Shown piece after piece: positions 1 to 5,469 of a stretch of DNA of 7,625 nt. The DNA comes from Desulfomonile tiedjei. GTDB taxonomy: Bacteria; Desulfobacterota; Desulfomonilia; Desulfomonilales; Desulfomonilaceae. The position numbers and the translations under genes are program-made. The notes below the pieces were generated by a model, which was not told where the DNA came from, did not search any database, and saw nothing but the letters and a program-made list of their open reading frames with translations. The stretch's first letter is position 1, and each line of letters opens with the position of its first letter. The DNA lies in contig DYRE01000098.1 of the NCBI GenBank assembly GCA_020718965.1, positions 1 to 7,625 on the forward strand. The letters are read 5' to 3'.

Positions 1-592
1 GCTGTCGCGAAGAATCTCCAGGTTTTGGAATGGGCCTTCCATCGGGATTTGCGCCTGGATCTATCGATCCATTTGAAACCATGTGTGTATAATTGGAGTC
101 GGCTTCTATCGTTGTATACATAAGACATTTCGCCCGGCAGTCGTCAAATACGGGGGCAATTCGCTGAAAGCCCCACTGCTGGCATTGCGACATGTATTGT
201 TGCGGGGCTCCCTCTGGCGTGACATCCTTATAAATACCTTCGAGAACGTGGTCAGATGGAACGCATCGAGTTACCGTCCTGATTTTGAATCTCGAACCCT
301 TTGCGATGCTACTCTCCGGGATAAGTGTTAACTTGTTTCTGTCTCTATCGTATCGAAAATTGATTGCCGACGCGCTGTCAGCCAATGCCCCGTTTTCCCA
401 GCGAATATCTATTATTTCAAGGTCCTTGGCGTCGAGTTCAATGCTGTCGATGTCCTTTTCGGCCCCTACGTCAAGGACATTCGTAACTTCTACAAAGTCA
501 TCAAGGAAATTTATATATAGCCTCATGTGATGAAGTCTCACAGGAAGAGGCGGAAAATCTTCTCTAACATATTTGAAAGATTGTTGTTTCAA
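1..592 (-). CDS. M1-family metallo-aminopeptidase (aminopeptidase N-like), N-terminal part, cut by window edge
   Basis: Reading the minus strand from 592 gives 197 residues without a stop, continuing past base 1. M1 aminopeptidases are zinc peptidases that remove N-terminal residues from peptides. The visible part is the N-terminal beta domain. Residues 136-155 carry the family signature: Q136, Q138, R144, P147, D150/D151 and K155 within QCQQWGFQRIAPVFDD, followed by a YTTIEAD strand and 'SNG' at 173-175. The catalytic HEXXH and GXMEN motifs lie beyond the left edge and cannot be checked. The start is TTG at 592-590, eight bases after a perfect AAGGAG. An internal ATG at 526 is rejected because it would drop the conserved-looking FKYVREDFPPLPVRL stretch and has only a weak SD. 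The gene is divergent from the regulator at 878. Family assignment is strong; substrate specificity is unknown. Confidence 0.85.
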   Translation of the reverse strand, partial: MKQQSFKYVREDFPPLPVRLHHMRLYINFLDDFVEVTNVLDVGAEKDIDSIELDAKDLEIIDIRWENGALADSASAINFRYDRDRNKLTLIPESSIAKGSRFKIRTVTRCVPSDHVLEGIYKDVTPEGAPQQYMSQCQQWGFQRIAPVFDDCRAKCLMYTTIEADSNYTHMVSNGSIDPGANPDGRPIPKPGDSSRQ

Positions 593-600
593 TTAGAACT

Positions 601-606
601 CTCCTT
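601..606 (-). promoter_or_regulatory. Shine-Dalgarno site deciding the aminopeptidase TTG start
   Basis: The plus-strand CTCCTT reads AAGGAG on the minus strand, with an 8-base spacer (600-593) to TTG at 592. The ideal sequence and distance fix the start 22 codons upstream of the first in-frame ATG. Confidence 0.8.
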
Positions 607-807
607 AAGACGAAAGCTGGTTTAGATAATTGGCCGCAAGCGGAGTCTTTTACATGATGTGGCCCAGGAAATGAGATCAGCGGCCATATATGGAGGACAC
701 AATAGTATGGTACATTTCTTTTTGGAATAGGCTTTATGAAAAGACCCCAAGGTATTGCAGTTGAGTCATGTCTCCGTCAATGAGTTTAACCTGGTGTCCG
801 ACTTAAC

Positions 808-836
808 TTGACACATAGTAATCTTTTTCATAGCTT
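808..836 (+). promoter_or_regulatory. Candidate sigma70 promoter for the KaiC-like/HTH/cupin regulator
   Basis: A perfect -35 TTGACA (808-813) is followed after 17 bases by TAGCTT (831-836), which matches only three of six -10 consensus bases. A transcript starting near 843 would give a leader of about 35 bases to the ATG at 878, and would leave no room for an SD before the alternative TTG at 851. The weak -10 is compatible with an activated promoter. Inference from sequence only. Confidence 0.4.
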
Positions 837-865
837 CAGTCTCTAATACTTTGAATCCAGCCTTA

Positions 866-871
866 AAGGGG
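866..871 (+). promoter_or_regulatory. Shine-Dalgarno site selecting the ATG at 878
   Basis: AAGGGG followed by TGTGAA (6 bases) precedes ATG 878-880. The in-frame TTG at 851, nine codons earlier, has no SD. Confidence 0.65.
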
Positions 872-877
872 TGTGAA

Positions 878-2182
878 ATGTCCCTGGCTCAAAAACAGCG
901 AGTCGCGTCGGGCGTTAGCCAGTTGGATCGTCTATTGGGCGGACTGTTTATAGGAGACAACGTGGTTTGGCATGATGACGCGGGAAGCCTTGCGTCAGTA
1001 TTTTGTCTCAACTTTATCCAGTCATCCGAGTCGCAGGGAAAACCTGTAATATACGTGAGTTTTGACAGATCTCCACGAAACCTGCTTGAGAAACTGGGGT
1101 CTCTGGCGGAAAATCCCCAGTTAACGATCCTGGACTGCTTTACATGGGGTAAGGGATCCGGGTCCGATATTTTTTTGAAGTTCTATTATGAGTCCAAGAC
1201 CGATTGGCCATGCAGAATCATTAGAGTGGACGATCCCCGCAGACCTGAGCATGTGATGGAAATTCTTTACGGTGTGCACGAACCCATGGAGGGCGACGTC
1301 AGGCTTGTTTTTGAGAGTGTTACGGGCATGCAGGAGGTTTGGGGAGGGGAAGACAGCATCCTGAGTTTTTACACCCATTCCTGTCCCAGGCTTTATGAAC
1401 TTAACACGGTAGCCTATTGGATGATGGAAAAAAACGCTCATTCCCCGAGACTAAGGGCGCAAATCAATCAGATCGCACAGGTCGCGATAGAACTTTCGAT
1501 CAAGCGCGGAGCTACGTCACTTACCATTCTCAAAGCTGAGGAGCGTAGTTTTGAAAATCTGCACCGTCCACACACTTATTGGACGAAGGATCTAAATGTC
1601 AGATTTGAAGAAGAACGAAGAACTTCGGGAAGGATAGAGCTTGGGTTAAGACTGAAACACGTCAGGAAAAAGAGAGGGCTTTCACAGACCGAACTGGCAA
1701 AACTGGTAGGCGTCACACCTAGTACAATTTCTCAAATTGAGAGTAATCTTATATATCCATCCCTTCCGGCTTTGCTGAAAATGGGCGAAGTGCTGTCGGT
1801 TGATGTGAGCTACTTTTTTCAGGACAGGGCCGATGTCGCGAGACGCATAGTTTTTTCAGCGTCCGAAGCTTTGGATGTACGACTCCCGGACATGCCGGAA
1901 GGCTTTCTTTCGGCCAAATTGATGACACCAATAGATTTTGATGGCCAGGCAGAGCCCTATATGATTGAACTGGCGCCTGAAGCCAAGCTTCCATGTCATT
2001 TCTTCGTCCACAAGGGTGAAGAAATCGGCTATCTGCTTTCCGGACGTCTTCAGATGACTGTTGAAAAAGCTGTCTACAAGTTGAAAACTGGGGACATAGT
2101 CTATCTGACATCAGAAATACCGAATCAGTGGATTAATCCCGGTCCCGGCACGGCGAAGCTTCTCTGGCTGAAATTAAAATAA
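878..2182 (+). CDS. Three-domain transcriptional regulator: degenerate KaiC/RecA-like domain, XRE HTH, cupin
   Basis: The 434-residue protein has three recognisable parts. Residues about 11-240 resemble a KaiC/RadA-type RecA fold: GVSQLDRLLGG (12-22) is the classic KaiC-family entry and VIYVSFDRSPRNLLEKLG (57-74) the strand and helix after the P-loop. The P-loop itself is degenerate: where KaiC has GEPGTGKT, residues 33-40 read DDAGSLAS, with Ala39 in place of the lysine. The Walker-B-like strand 143-147 is LVFES, with Glu for Asp. ATP hydrolysis is therefore unlikely. Residues 253-314 form an XRE-type helix-turn-helix (LKHVRKKRGLSQTELAKLVG, then TPSTISQIES). Residues about 355-432 are a cupin with HKGEEIGYLLSGR (378-390) and a second motif SEIPNQW (412-418), where relatives usually have a PH histidine. 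It stands alone, 210 bases ahead of the sugar cluster, whose regulation is its likely job. The ligand is unknown. Confidence 0.85.
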   Translation: MSLAQKQRVASGVSQLDRLLGGLFIGDNVVWHDDAGSLASVFCLNFIQSSESQGKPVIYVSFDRSPRNLLEKLGSLAENPQLTILDCFTWGKGSGSDIFLKFYYESKTDWPCRIIRVDDPRRPEHVMEILYGVHEPMEGDVRLVFESVTGMQEVWGGEDSILSFYTHSCPRLYELNTVAYWMMEKNAHSPRLRAQINQIAQVAIELSIKRGATSLTILKAEERSFENLHRPHTYWTKDLNVRFEEERRTSGRIELGLRLKHVRKKRGLSQTELAKLVGVTPSTISQIESNLIYPSLPALLKMGEVLSVDVSYFFQDRADVARRIVFSASEALDVRLPDMPEGFLSAKLMTPIDFDGQAEPYMIELAPEAKLPCHFFVHKGEEIGYLLSGRLQMTVEKAVYKLKTGDIVYLTSEIPNQWINPGPGTAKLLWLKLK

Positions 2183-2392
2183 ACATCTGGAAAATAATTA
2201 CAACTGAAACTAATTTACGTTTTCCTGGTCGATGTAACTAAGATTCGGGGTCATGCGTGTAATCAAGGATTTTCTTGACCGTAGCCAAGGATTAAGCTAT
2301 TGACAGAAAGTTTACACTGATTGACGCAACTTACGAGTCACGTCCTGGAAAAGTTAGGACGGAATGAGACTTATCCTGGAGAAAGCCAAAAA
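2183..2392. other. Intergenic region between the regulator and the sugar cluster
   Basis: This 210-base gap contains no independent gene. It has a weak inverted repeat GGAAAA (2189-2194)/TTTTCC (2220-2225), too widely spaced to call a terminator, then the CAAGGATT/TTGAC repeats. The aminotransferase frame is open from a TTG at 2321, but that start has only a poor SD. A GGAG at 2378-2381 stands 11 bases before the preferred ATG at 2393. Confidence 0.5.
2264..2326 (+). promoter_or_regulatory. Direct repeats CAAGGATT and TTGAC upstream of the aminotransferase; putative operator/promoter zone
   Basis: CAAGGATT occurs at 2264-2271 and 2286-2293, a 22-base period that places both copies on the same DNA face. 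TTGAC occurs at 2275-2279, 2300-2304 and 2321-2325; the middle one is a perfect -35 TTGACA (2300-2305). No good -10 lies 16-18 bases after any of them: TTGACC (2275) with TATTGA (2298) is the best pair. The arrangement suits binding of a helix-turn-helix protein such as the upstream gene product, which is inference. Confidence 0.35.
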
Positions 2393-3505
2393 ATGATACC
2401 TGTTTGTGAACCAGCCCTTGATGGTCGTGAGCTTGAATATGTTCGCGACTGCATAGAAACAAGTTGGATTTCCTCAGCCGGTAAATACATAAACCTGTTT
2501 GAAGAAAAATTCGCAGCCTATTGTGGAGCGCGTTATGGCATCGCCTGCAGCAGCGGCACGACGGCCATTCATCTTGCAATGGTCGCTTTGGGAATAGGGC
2601 CGGGAGATGAGGTAATTATTCCGGATTTCACTCTTATAGTGTCGGCCAATATGGTTGTGCTTGCGGGGGCGAAACCCGTCCTTGTAGATGTGGACAAAAG
2701 GACCTGGTGCCTGGACCCAGAACTCATTGAATCCAAGATAACCGATCGCACCAAGGCGATAATGGCGGTTCACATGTATGGGCATCCTTGTGATATGACG
2801 GCCATCACAAAAATTGCGCGTAAACATAATCTGTTTGTGATTGAGGATTGCGCTGAAGCTCATGGCGCAGAAGTCAATGGAGTCAAAGTAGGCTGCATAT
2901 CCGATGTGGCTTGTTTCAGTTTTTACGGAAACAAGATCCTCACCACGGGGGAGGGCGGTATGCTTACCTGCAACGACGAATTCATTGCGAAACGTATCAG
3001 GTTGCTTTGCAACCAGGGCTTCCAGGAACCGCGTTTTGTTCATAGCGTTTTGGGATTCAACTACCGTCTCACCAATGTTCAGGCTGCAATTGGATTGGCG
3101 CAAACTGAAATGGCAGAGAGTAAGGTTGAGAAGAAGCGCTGGATCGGACAGAAATATAATGAACTTCTTGCCGACTGGCCTCATCTCACTTTACCTGTCG
3201 AAGAACCATGGGCCAGGAATGTTTACTGGATGTATGGTGTACTGGTTAACGACAGCTTCGGTCTTTCAAAAGACCAGTTGATGTCTGAATTGAAATCCAG
3301 GGGCGTTGATACTAGATCGTTTTTTTGCCCCATGTCCCTGCAGCCTGTTTTTAACGGATCGGATCCCCGCTTTCCTGACGCAACAGGCGATTGTCCCGTC
3401 TCTGTTGATCTTTGGAATCGTGGTCTTTATCTGCCGTCAGGTTTGCCTCTTACGCAGGAAGACATCGAAACAGTTGTCGATAAGATAAAAGAATGTAAGA
3501 ATTGA
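2393..3505 (+). CDS. DegT/DnrJ/EryC1/StrS-family PLP sugar aminotransferase, perosamine-synthase-like
   Basis: The 370-residue enzyme belongs to the fold-type I PLP aminotransferases that convert nucleotide-linked keto-sugars to amino sugars, using glutamate as amino donor. The start MIPVCEP, TSWISSAGKYI (23-33), SSGTTAIHLA (53-62), GPGDEVIIP (69-77), MYGHPCDM (128-135) and GFNYRLTNVQAAIG (221-234) closely match GDP-perosamine synthases (Per/RfbE type), which act on GDP-4-keto-6-deoxy-D-mannose. The Schiff-base lysine is K181 in GNKILTTGEGG, and D152 in IEDCAEAHG is the expected partner of the PLP ring nitrogen, so it should be active. ATG 2393 is preferred over TTG 2321 because homologues begin at MIPV and GGAG (2378) precedes it. 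The exact sugar (perosamine, or another 4-amino-4,6-dideoxy sugar) cannot be fixed; no GDP-mannose 4,6-dehydratase is in the window. A strong terminator lies 29 bases after the stop. Confidence 0.88.
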   Translation: MIPVCEPALDGRELEYVRDCIETSWISSAGKYINLFEEKFAAYCGARYGIACSSGTTAIHLAMVALGIGPGDEVIIPDFTLIVSANMVVLAGAKPVLVDVDKRTWCLDPELIESKITDRTKAIMAVHMYGHPCDMTAITKIARKHNLFVIEDCAEAHGAEVNGVKVGCISDVACFSFYGNKILTTGEGGMLTCNDEFIAKRIRLLCNQGFQEPRFVHSVLGFNYRLTNVQAAIGLAQTEMAESKVEKKRWIGQKYNELLADWPHLTLPVEEPWARNVYWMYGVLVNDSFGLSKDQLMSELKSRGVDTRSFFCPMSLQPVFNGSDPRFPDATGDCPVSVDLWNRGLYLPSGLPLTQEDIETVVDKIKECKN

Positions 3506-3534
3506 TATAGAACCGATCAATCAAAGTTTATAAC

Positions 3535-3563
3535 GGCGCAAGTTGATTATGCGCCTTTTTTTT
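3535..3563 (+). terminator. Intrinsic (rho-independent) terminator between aminotransferase and glycosyltransferase
   Basis: A perfect 6-bp GC-rich stem GGCGCA (3535-3540)/TGCGCC (3550-3555) with a 9-base loop is followed by eight T (3556-3563). The next base begins the SD of the glycosyltransferase, so stopping here would split the cluster and read-through would be needed to express the genes beyond it. Confidence 0.8.
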
Positions 3564-3570
3564 GGAGGTG
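3564..3570 (+). promoter_or_regulatory. Strong Shine-Dalgarno GGAGGTG abutting the terminator
   Basis: GGAGGTG follows the terminator T-tract with no gap. GGAGG is six bases from TTG 3575. There is no room for a promoter between terminator and SD. Confidence 0.8.
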
Positions 3571-3574
3571 AAGA

Positions 3575-4288
3575 TTGGACGGAGATCCCCGGGTCTCAAT
3601 TGTATTGGCCACCTACAATGAGAGAGAAAATATTCTTGATACAATATCAAGTATATTCCATCATGTAAAAGATTCGGTCGAAGTCATAGTCGTTGACGAT
3701 GATTCATCGGACATGACGTGGCAACTGGTTGAAGAATTTGATGACCCTCGGGTTAAACTCATTCGCAGGGTTGACACGAGGGGACTTGCTTCGGCGTTCA
3801 ACAGGGGCGTAATAGAATCCAGGGGTGAAATTGTTGGATGGATGGATGCGGATATGTGCATGCCTCCTTCACTCCTGCCTGCTATGATTTCCAAACTCGA
3901 AGAGTATGATATTGTTGTGGGTTCACGCTATGCGCCTGGAGGCATTGATGACCGGGCTTTCTTGCGCGTTGCGTCAAGTCGTTTCATAAATGGTCTTGCG
4001 TCTATGGTGCTTGGTTACGGAATCAAGGATTACGATAGTGGTTTTGTCGTGCTCAAACGTTGTGTTTTTGATAAGGTATCTATTATTCCAACAGGTTATG
4101 GCGCATACTTCATGGAGTTTTTATACACTTGCCGAAAAAAGGGTCTAACCGTGTATGAAATCCCCTATGTTTTTCGTGACAGGGCCAAGGGTATATCAAA
4201 GTCGGCCCCCAGCATTCTGAAGTTTTTCAGGACCGGCATGCAATATGTGATACGTATATTCACAGCCCGTTTGAGGAAGATCGACTAA
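3575..4288 (+). CDS. Family-2 glycosyltransferase, dolichol/polyprenol-phosphate mannosyltransferase (DPM1)-like
   Basis: The 237-residue protein is a GT-A fold GT2 enzyme of the DPM1/ArnC/GtrB kind, which moves a sugar from a nucleotide donor to a polyprenyl phosphate at the cytoplasmic membrane face. Motifs in order: VSIVLATYNERENI (7-20), EVIVVDDDSSD (36-46), GLASAFNRGV (70-79), the metal-binding DAD at 91-93 in GWMDADM, DIVVGSRYAPGG (112-123), DYDSGF (152-157), and FRDRAKGISKS (200-210), matching the R-x-x-G-x-SK block. No membrane segment is evident, so it resembles the catalytic domain only, unlike ArnC or GtrB, which carry two C-terminal helices. The start is TTG with an ideal GGAGG. 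Its stop TAA shares one base with the ATG of the cupin gene, so the two are translationally coupled. Donor and acceptor are unknown; an amino sugar made by the upstream enzyme is a plausible donor. Confidence 0.87.
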   Translation: MDGDPRVSIVLATYNERENILDTISSIFHHVKDSVEVIVVDDDSSDMTWQLVEEFDDPRVKLIRRVDTRGLASAFNRGVIESRGEIVGWMDADMCMPPSLLPAMISKLEEYDIVVGSRYAPGGIDDRAFLRVASSRFINGLASMVLGYGIKDYDSGFVVLKRCVFDKVSIIPTGYGAYFMEFLYTCRKKGLTVYEIPYVFRDRAKGISKSAPSILKFFRTGMQYVIRIFTARLRKID

Positions 4289-4656
4289 TGGAGCATAAAA
4301 TTATTCCCCCTGGTTTTGAGAGAACGGACGAGAGAGGATTATTTCGCGAGATAATAAACTCGGGTGAATGGAAAGCTGTAAACTGGGCGAGGATGAATCC
4401 CGGAGCAACACTCGGAAACCATTATCACGAGAAAACTGTGATGTTTTTCTACCTCGTCAACGGTTCAGCCTATGTCAGGACAGTTGATGTCGTCACCGGT
4501 TCAAGAGATGAATTTGAATTAAACCCGGGGCAGGGGGTGTTCTTCCAGCCAATGGAATCACACATAATAAGTTTTACGGATGAGTCCGAAGTCCTAATGC
4601 TCAAATCCAAGCCTTTTGACCCTAAGGACCCGGACCTGGTTCACTACCCGGTTTAG
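4288..4656 (+). CDS. Small cupin protein, probable sugar-nucleotide isomerase/epimerase-like (CapF C-terminal/FdtA-like)
   Basis: This 122-residue protein is a single cupin barrel. The first motif is GNHYHEKTVMFFYLVNG (43-59), with His45 and His47 as likely metal ligands; the second, GVFFQPMESHIISF (83-96), supplies His92. The glutamate usual four or five residues after the HxH is absent (Val51/Met52), though Glu48 directly follows. The opening PPGFERTDERGLFREI and the GNHYH motif recall the C-terminal cupin of CapF-type capsular epimerase/reductases and sugar 3,4-ketoisomerases, which act on nucleotide-linked keto-sugars. The ATG overlaps the glycosyltransferase stop (TAATG), with GAGG 11 bases upstream, so it is in the same operon. 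It could instead be a non-catalytic binding protein; the exact reaction is not determined. Confidence 0.7.
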   Translation: MEHKIIPPGFERTDERGLFREIINSGEWKAVNWARMNPGATLGNHYHEKTVMFFYLVNGSAYVRTVDVVTGSRDEFELNPGQGVFFQPMESHIISFTDESEVLMLKSKPFDPKDPDLVHYPV

Positions 4657-4662
4657 TAGACT

Positions 4663-4670
4663 GAGGAAGG
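4663..4670 (+). promoter_or_regulatory. Strong Shine-Dalgarno GAGGAAGG out of frame with the following methyltransferase
   Basis: GAGGAAGG stands seven bases before TTG 4678-4680. That TTG opens a 21-codon frame ending at TGA 4741-4743, inside the methyltransferase gene and in a different frame. The methyltransferase's own start at 4712 has no clear SD. Confidence 0.45.
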
Positions 4671-4674
4671 TAAA

Positions 4675-4698
4675 CAATTGGTGTTATTGAGCCAATTG
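4675..4698. repeat. 7-bp perfect inverted repeat CAATTGG/CCAATTG in the methyltransferase leader
   Basis: CAATTGG (4675-4681) and CCAATTG (4692-4698) are separated by 10 bases. There is no T-tract, so it is not an intrinsic terminator. The TTG at 4678 lies in the left arm. AATTGAA occurs at 4694-4700 and again at 4710-4716 over the methyltransferase start. It could be an operator or an RNA hairpin affecting translation. Confidence 0.5.
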
Positions 4699-4711
4699 AA
4701 TAGTACGGTAA

Positions 4712-5467
4712 TTGAAATCCTACGAATACCAGACGCTTTTTGACCTTGAAACATCTTACTGGTGGTTCAGGGGGCTTCACGCAATCTTGCGGGATACTTT
4801 GCCGCGTGTTGGATTGAAGCCCGATGCGGTAGTTCTGGACGCAGGCTGCGGAACCGGCCAGAATATGGTGAATCTTATAGACAACATTGGTTATGACGCA
4901 TACGGATTTGACATTTCTTCGCACGCCGCTTCTTTTTGGCCGCAGCGTAGACTGGAAAGAGTCTGTTTGGCGTCAATCAATGACATCCCATACAGGGATG
5001 AAACCTTTGATGCGGTGATATCTGTCGATGTTCTCGAGTGTGAGGCTGTGATCGAAGCCCAGGCGTATCGTGAAATGTGGAGAGTTCTTCGGCCAGGTGG
5101 TATCTTGACCCTGGTTCTTCCCGCTTATGACTGGTTACTATCGGAGGAACATCACAAAGCCGTCATGGCCAACAGGAGATATTCAAGAAAAAAGGTGCTT
5201 GATCTATTAAATACAATGCCGGTACAGTTGGTCAGATTGACTAATCTATTCGCTGGTCTTTTCCCCCTTGTCGCGACTTATCGTATTCTTCAGCCTTATT
5301 GGAAAAAAAAGGCGCCATCTAATGAGCCTCGATCAGAAATCAAGTCTCTACCTTATGCTCTGAACGAAACCCTTTTCAGGATAGTTGACGTCGAAAAAAG
5401 CCTGTTGCGAAGAATTGATCTTCCTTTTGGAAGTTCAATTCTGGCAGTAGCCCGAAAGGTGGCCTGA
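4712..5467 (+). CDS. Class I SAM-dependent methyltransferase (YWWF-type)
   Basis: The 251-residue protein is a Rossmann-fold methyltransferase. Residues 5-20 (EYQTLFDLETSYWWFR) match the N-terminal tyrosine/tryptophan block of a family common in polysaccharide and glycolipid clusters. SAM-binding motif I is VLDAGCGTG (41-49), acidic post-I residue D67 is in YGFDIS, and motif III/IV regions are FDAVISVDVLEC (99-110) and WRVLRPGG (123-130). Cys110 replaces the His normal in 'DVLEH'. NRRYSRKKVLDLL (154-166) matches the family's C-terminal RRY block. The start is TTG immediately after an in-frame TAA; no SD is clear, but protein homology supports it, since the next M lies beyond motif I. The stop is two bases before the next gene's start. 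The substrate is unknown: a sugar hydroxyl, amino group or lipid head are all possible. Confidence 0.85.
   Translation: MKSYEYQTLFDLETSYWWFRGLHAILRDTLPRVGLKPDAVVLDAGCGTGQNMVNLIDNIGYDAYGFDISSHAASFWPQRRLERVCLASINDIPYRDETFDAVISVDVLECEAVIEAQAYREMWRVLRPGGILTLVLPAYDWLLSEEHHKAVMANRRYSRKKVLDLLNTMPVQLVRLTNLFAGLFPLVATYRILQPYWKKKAPSNEPRSEIKSLPYALNETLFRIVDVEKSLLRRIDLPFGSSILAVARKVA
5455..5462 (+). promoter_or_regulatory. Shine-Dalgarno AAAGGTGG inside the end of the first methyltransferase gene
   Basis: AAAGGTGG stands seven bases before TTG 5470 and overlaps the last codons of the previous gene. It supports tight coupling and the TTG start. Confidence 0.6.
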
Positions 5468-5469
5468 AA

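Larger units (their letters stand above)
593..877. other. Divergent intergenic region (aminopeptidase / regulator)
   Basis: No credible gene lies here. It holds the aminopeptidase SD (601-606), a 10-bp perfect palindrome CCATATATGG (684-693), a seven-codon ATG frame at 707-730 after GGAGG (probably chance), a candidate sigma70 promoter for the regulator (808-836) and the regulator's SD (866-871). No convincing minus-strand promoter for the aminopeptidase was found: a TTGACG (780-775 on minus) lacks a good -10 at the proper distance. Confidence 0.6.

Noticed and set aside
83..530. Two plus-strand open frames (83-331 and 285-530)
   Set aside because: They overlap the minus-strand aminopeptidase, which has a recognisable family signature and SD; the plus-strand products have no recognisable motif.
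692..730. GGAGG followed by a seven-codon ATG frame (leader peptide)
   Set aside because: It is too short, has no repeated regulatory codons and no attenuator hairpin after it; chance is the simpler explanation.
851..877. TTG start nine codons earlier for the regulator
   Set aside because: It lacks an SD and would leave a leader of only about eight bases from the candidate promoter; ATG 878 has AAGGGG.
2189..2225. GGAAAA/TTTTCC inverted repeat after the regulator as a terminator
   Set aside because: It is only six AT-rich pairs with a 25-base loop and no clean T-tract after a stem.
2321..2392. TTG start adding 24 residues to the aminotransferase
   Set aside because: The family begins at MIPV, the extra residues match nothing known and the SD before the TTG is poor.
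2474..3184. Minus-strand 236-codon open frame opposite the aminotransferase
   Set aside because: It is antisense to a fully conserved PLP enzyme and its product resembles no family, so it is a frame shadow despite its length.
3502..3534. TTGATA and TATAAC as a promoter for the glycosyltransferase
   Set aside because: The spacer is 21 bases, outside the usual 16-18, and any transcript would run straight into the terminator at 3535-3563.
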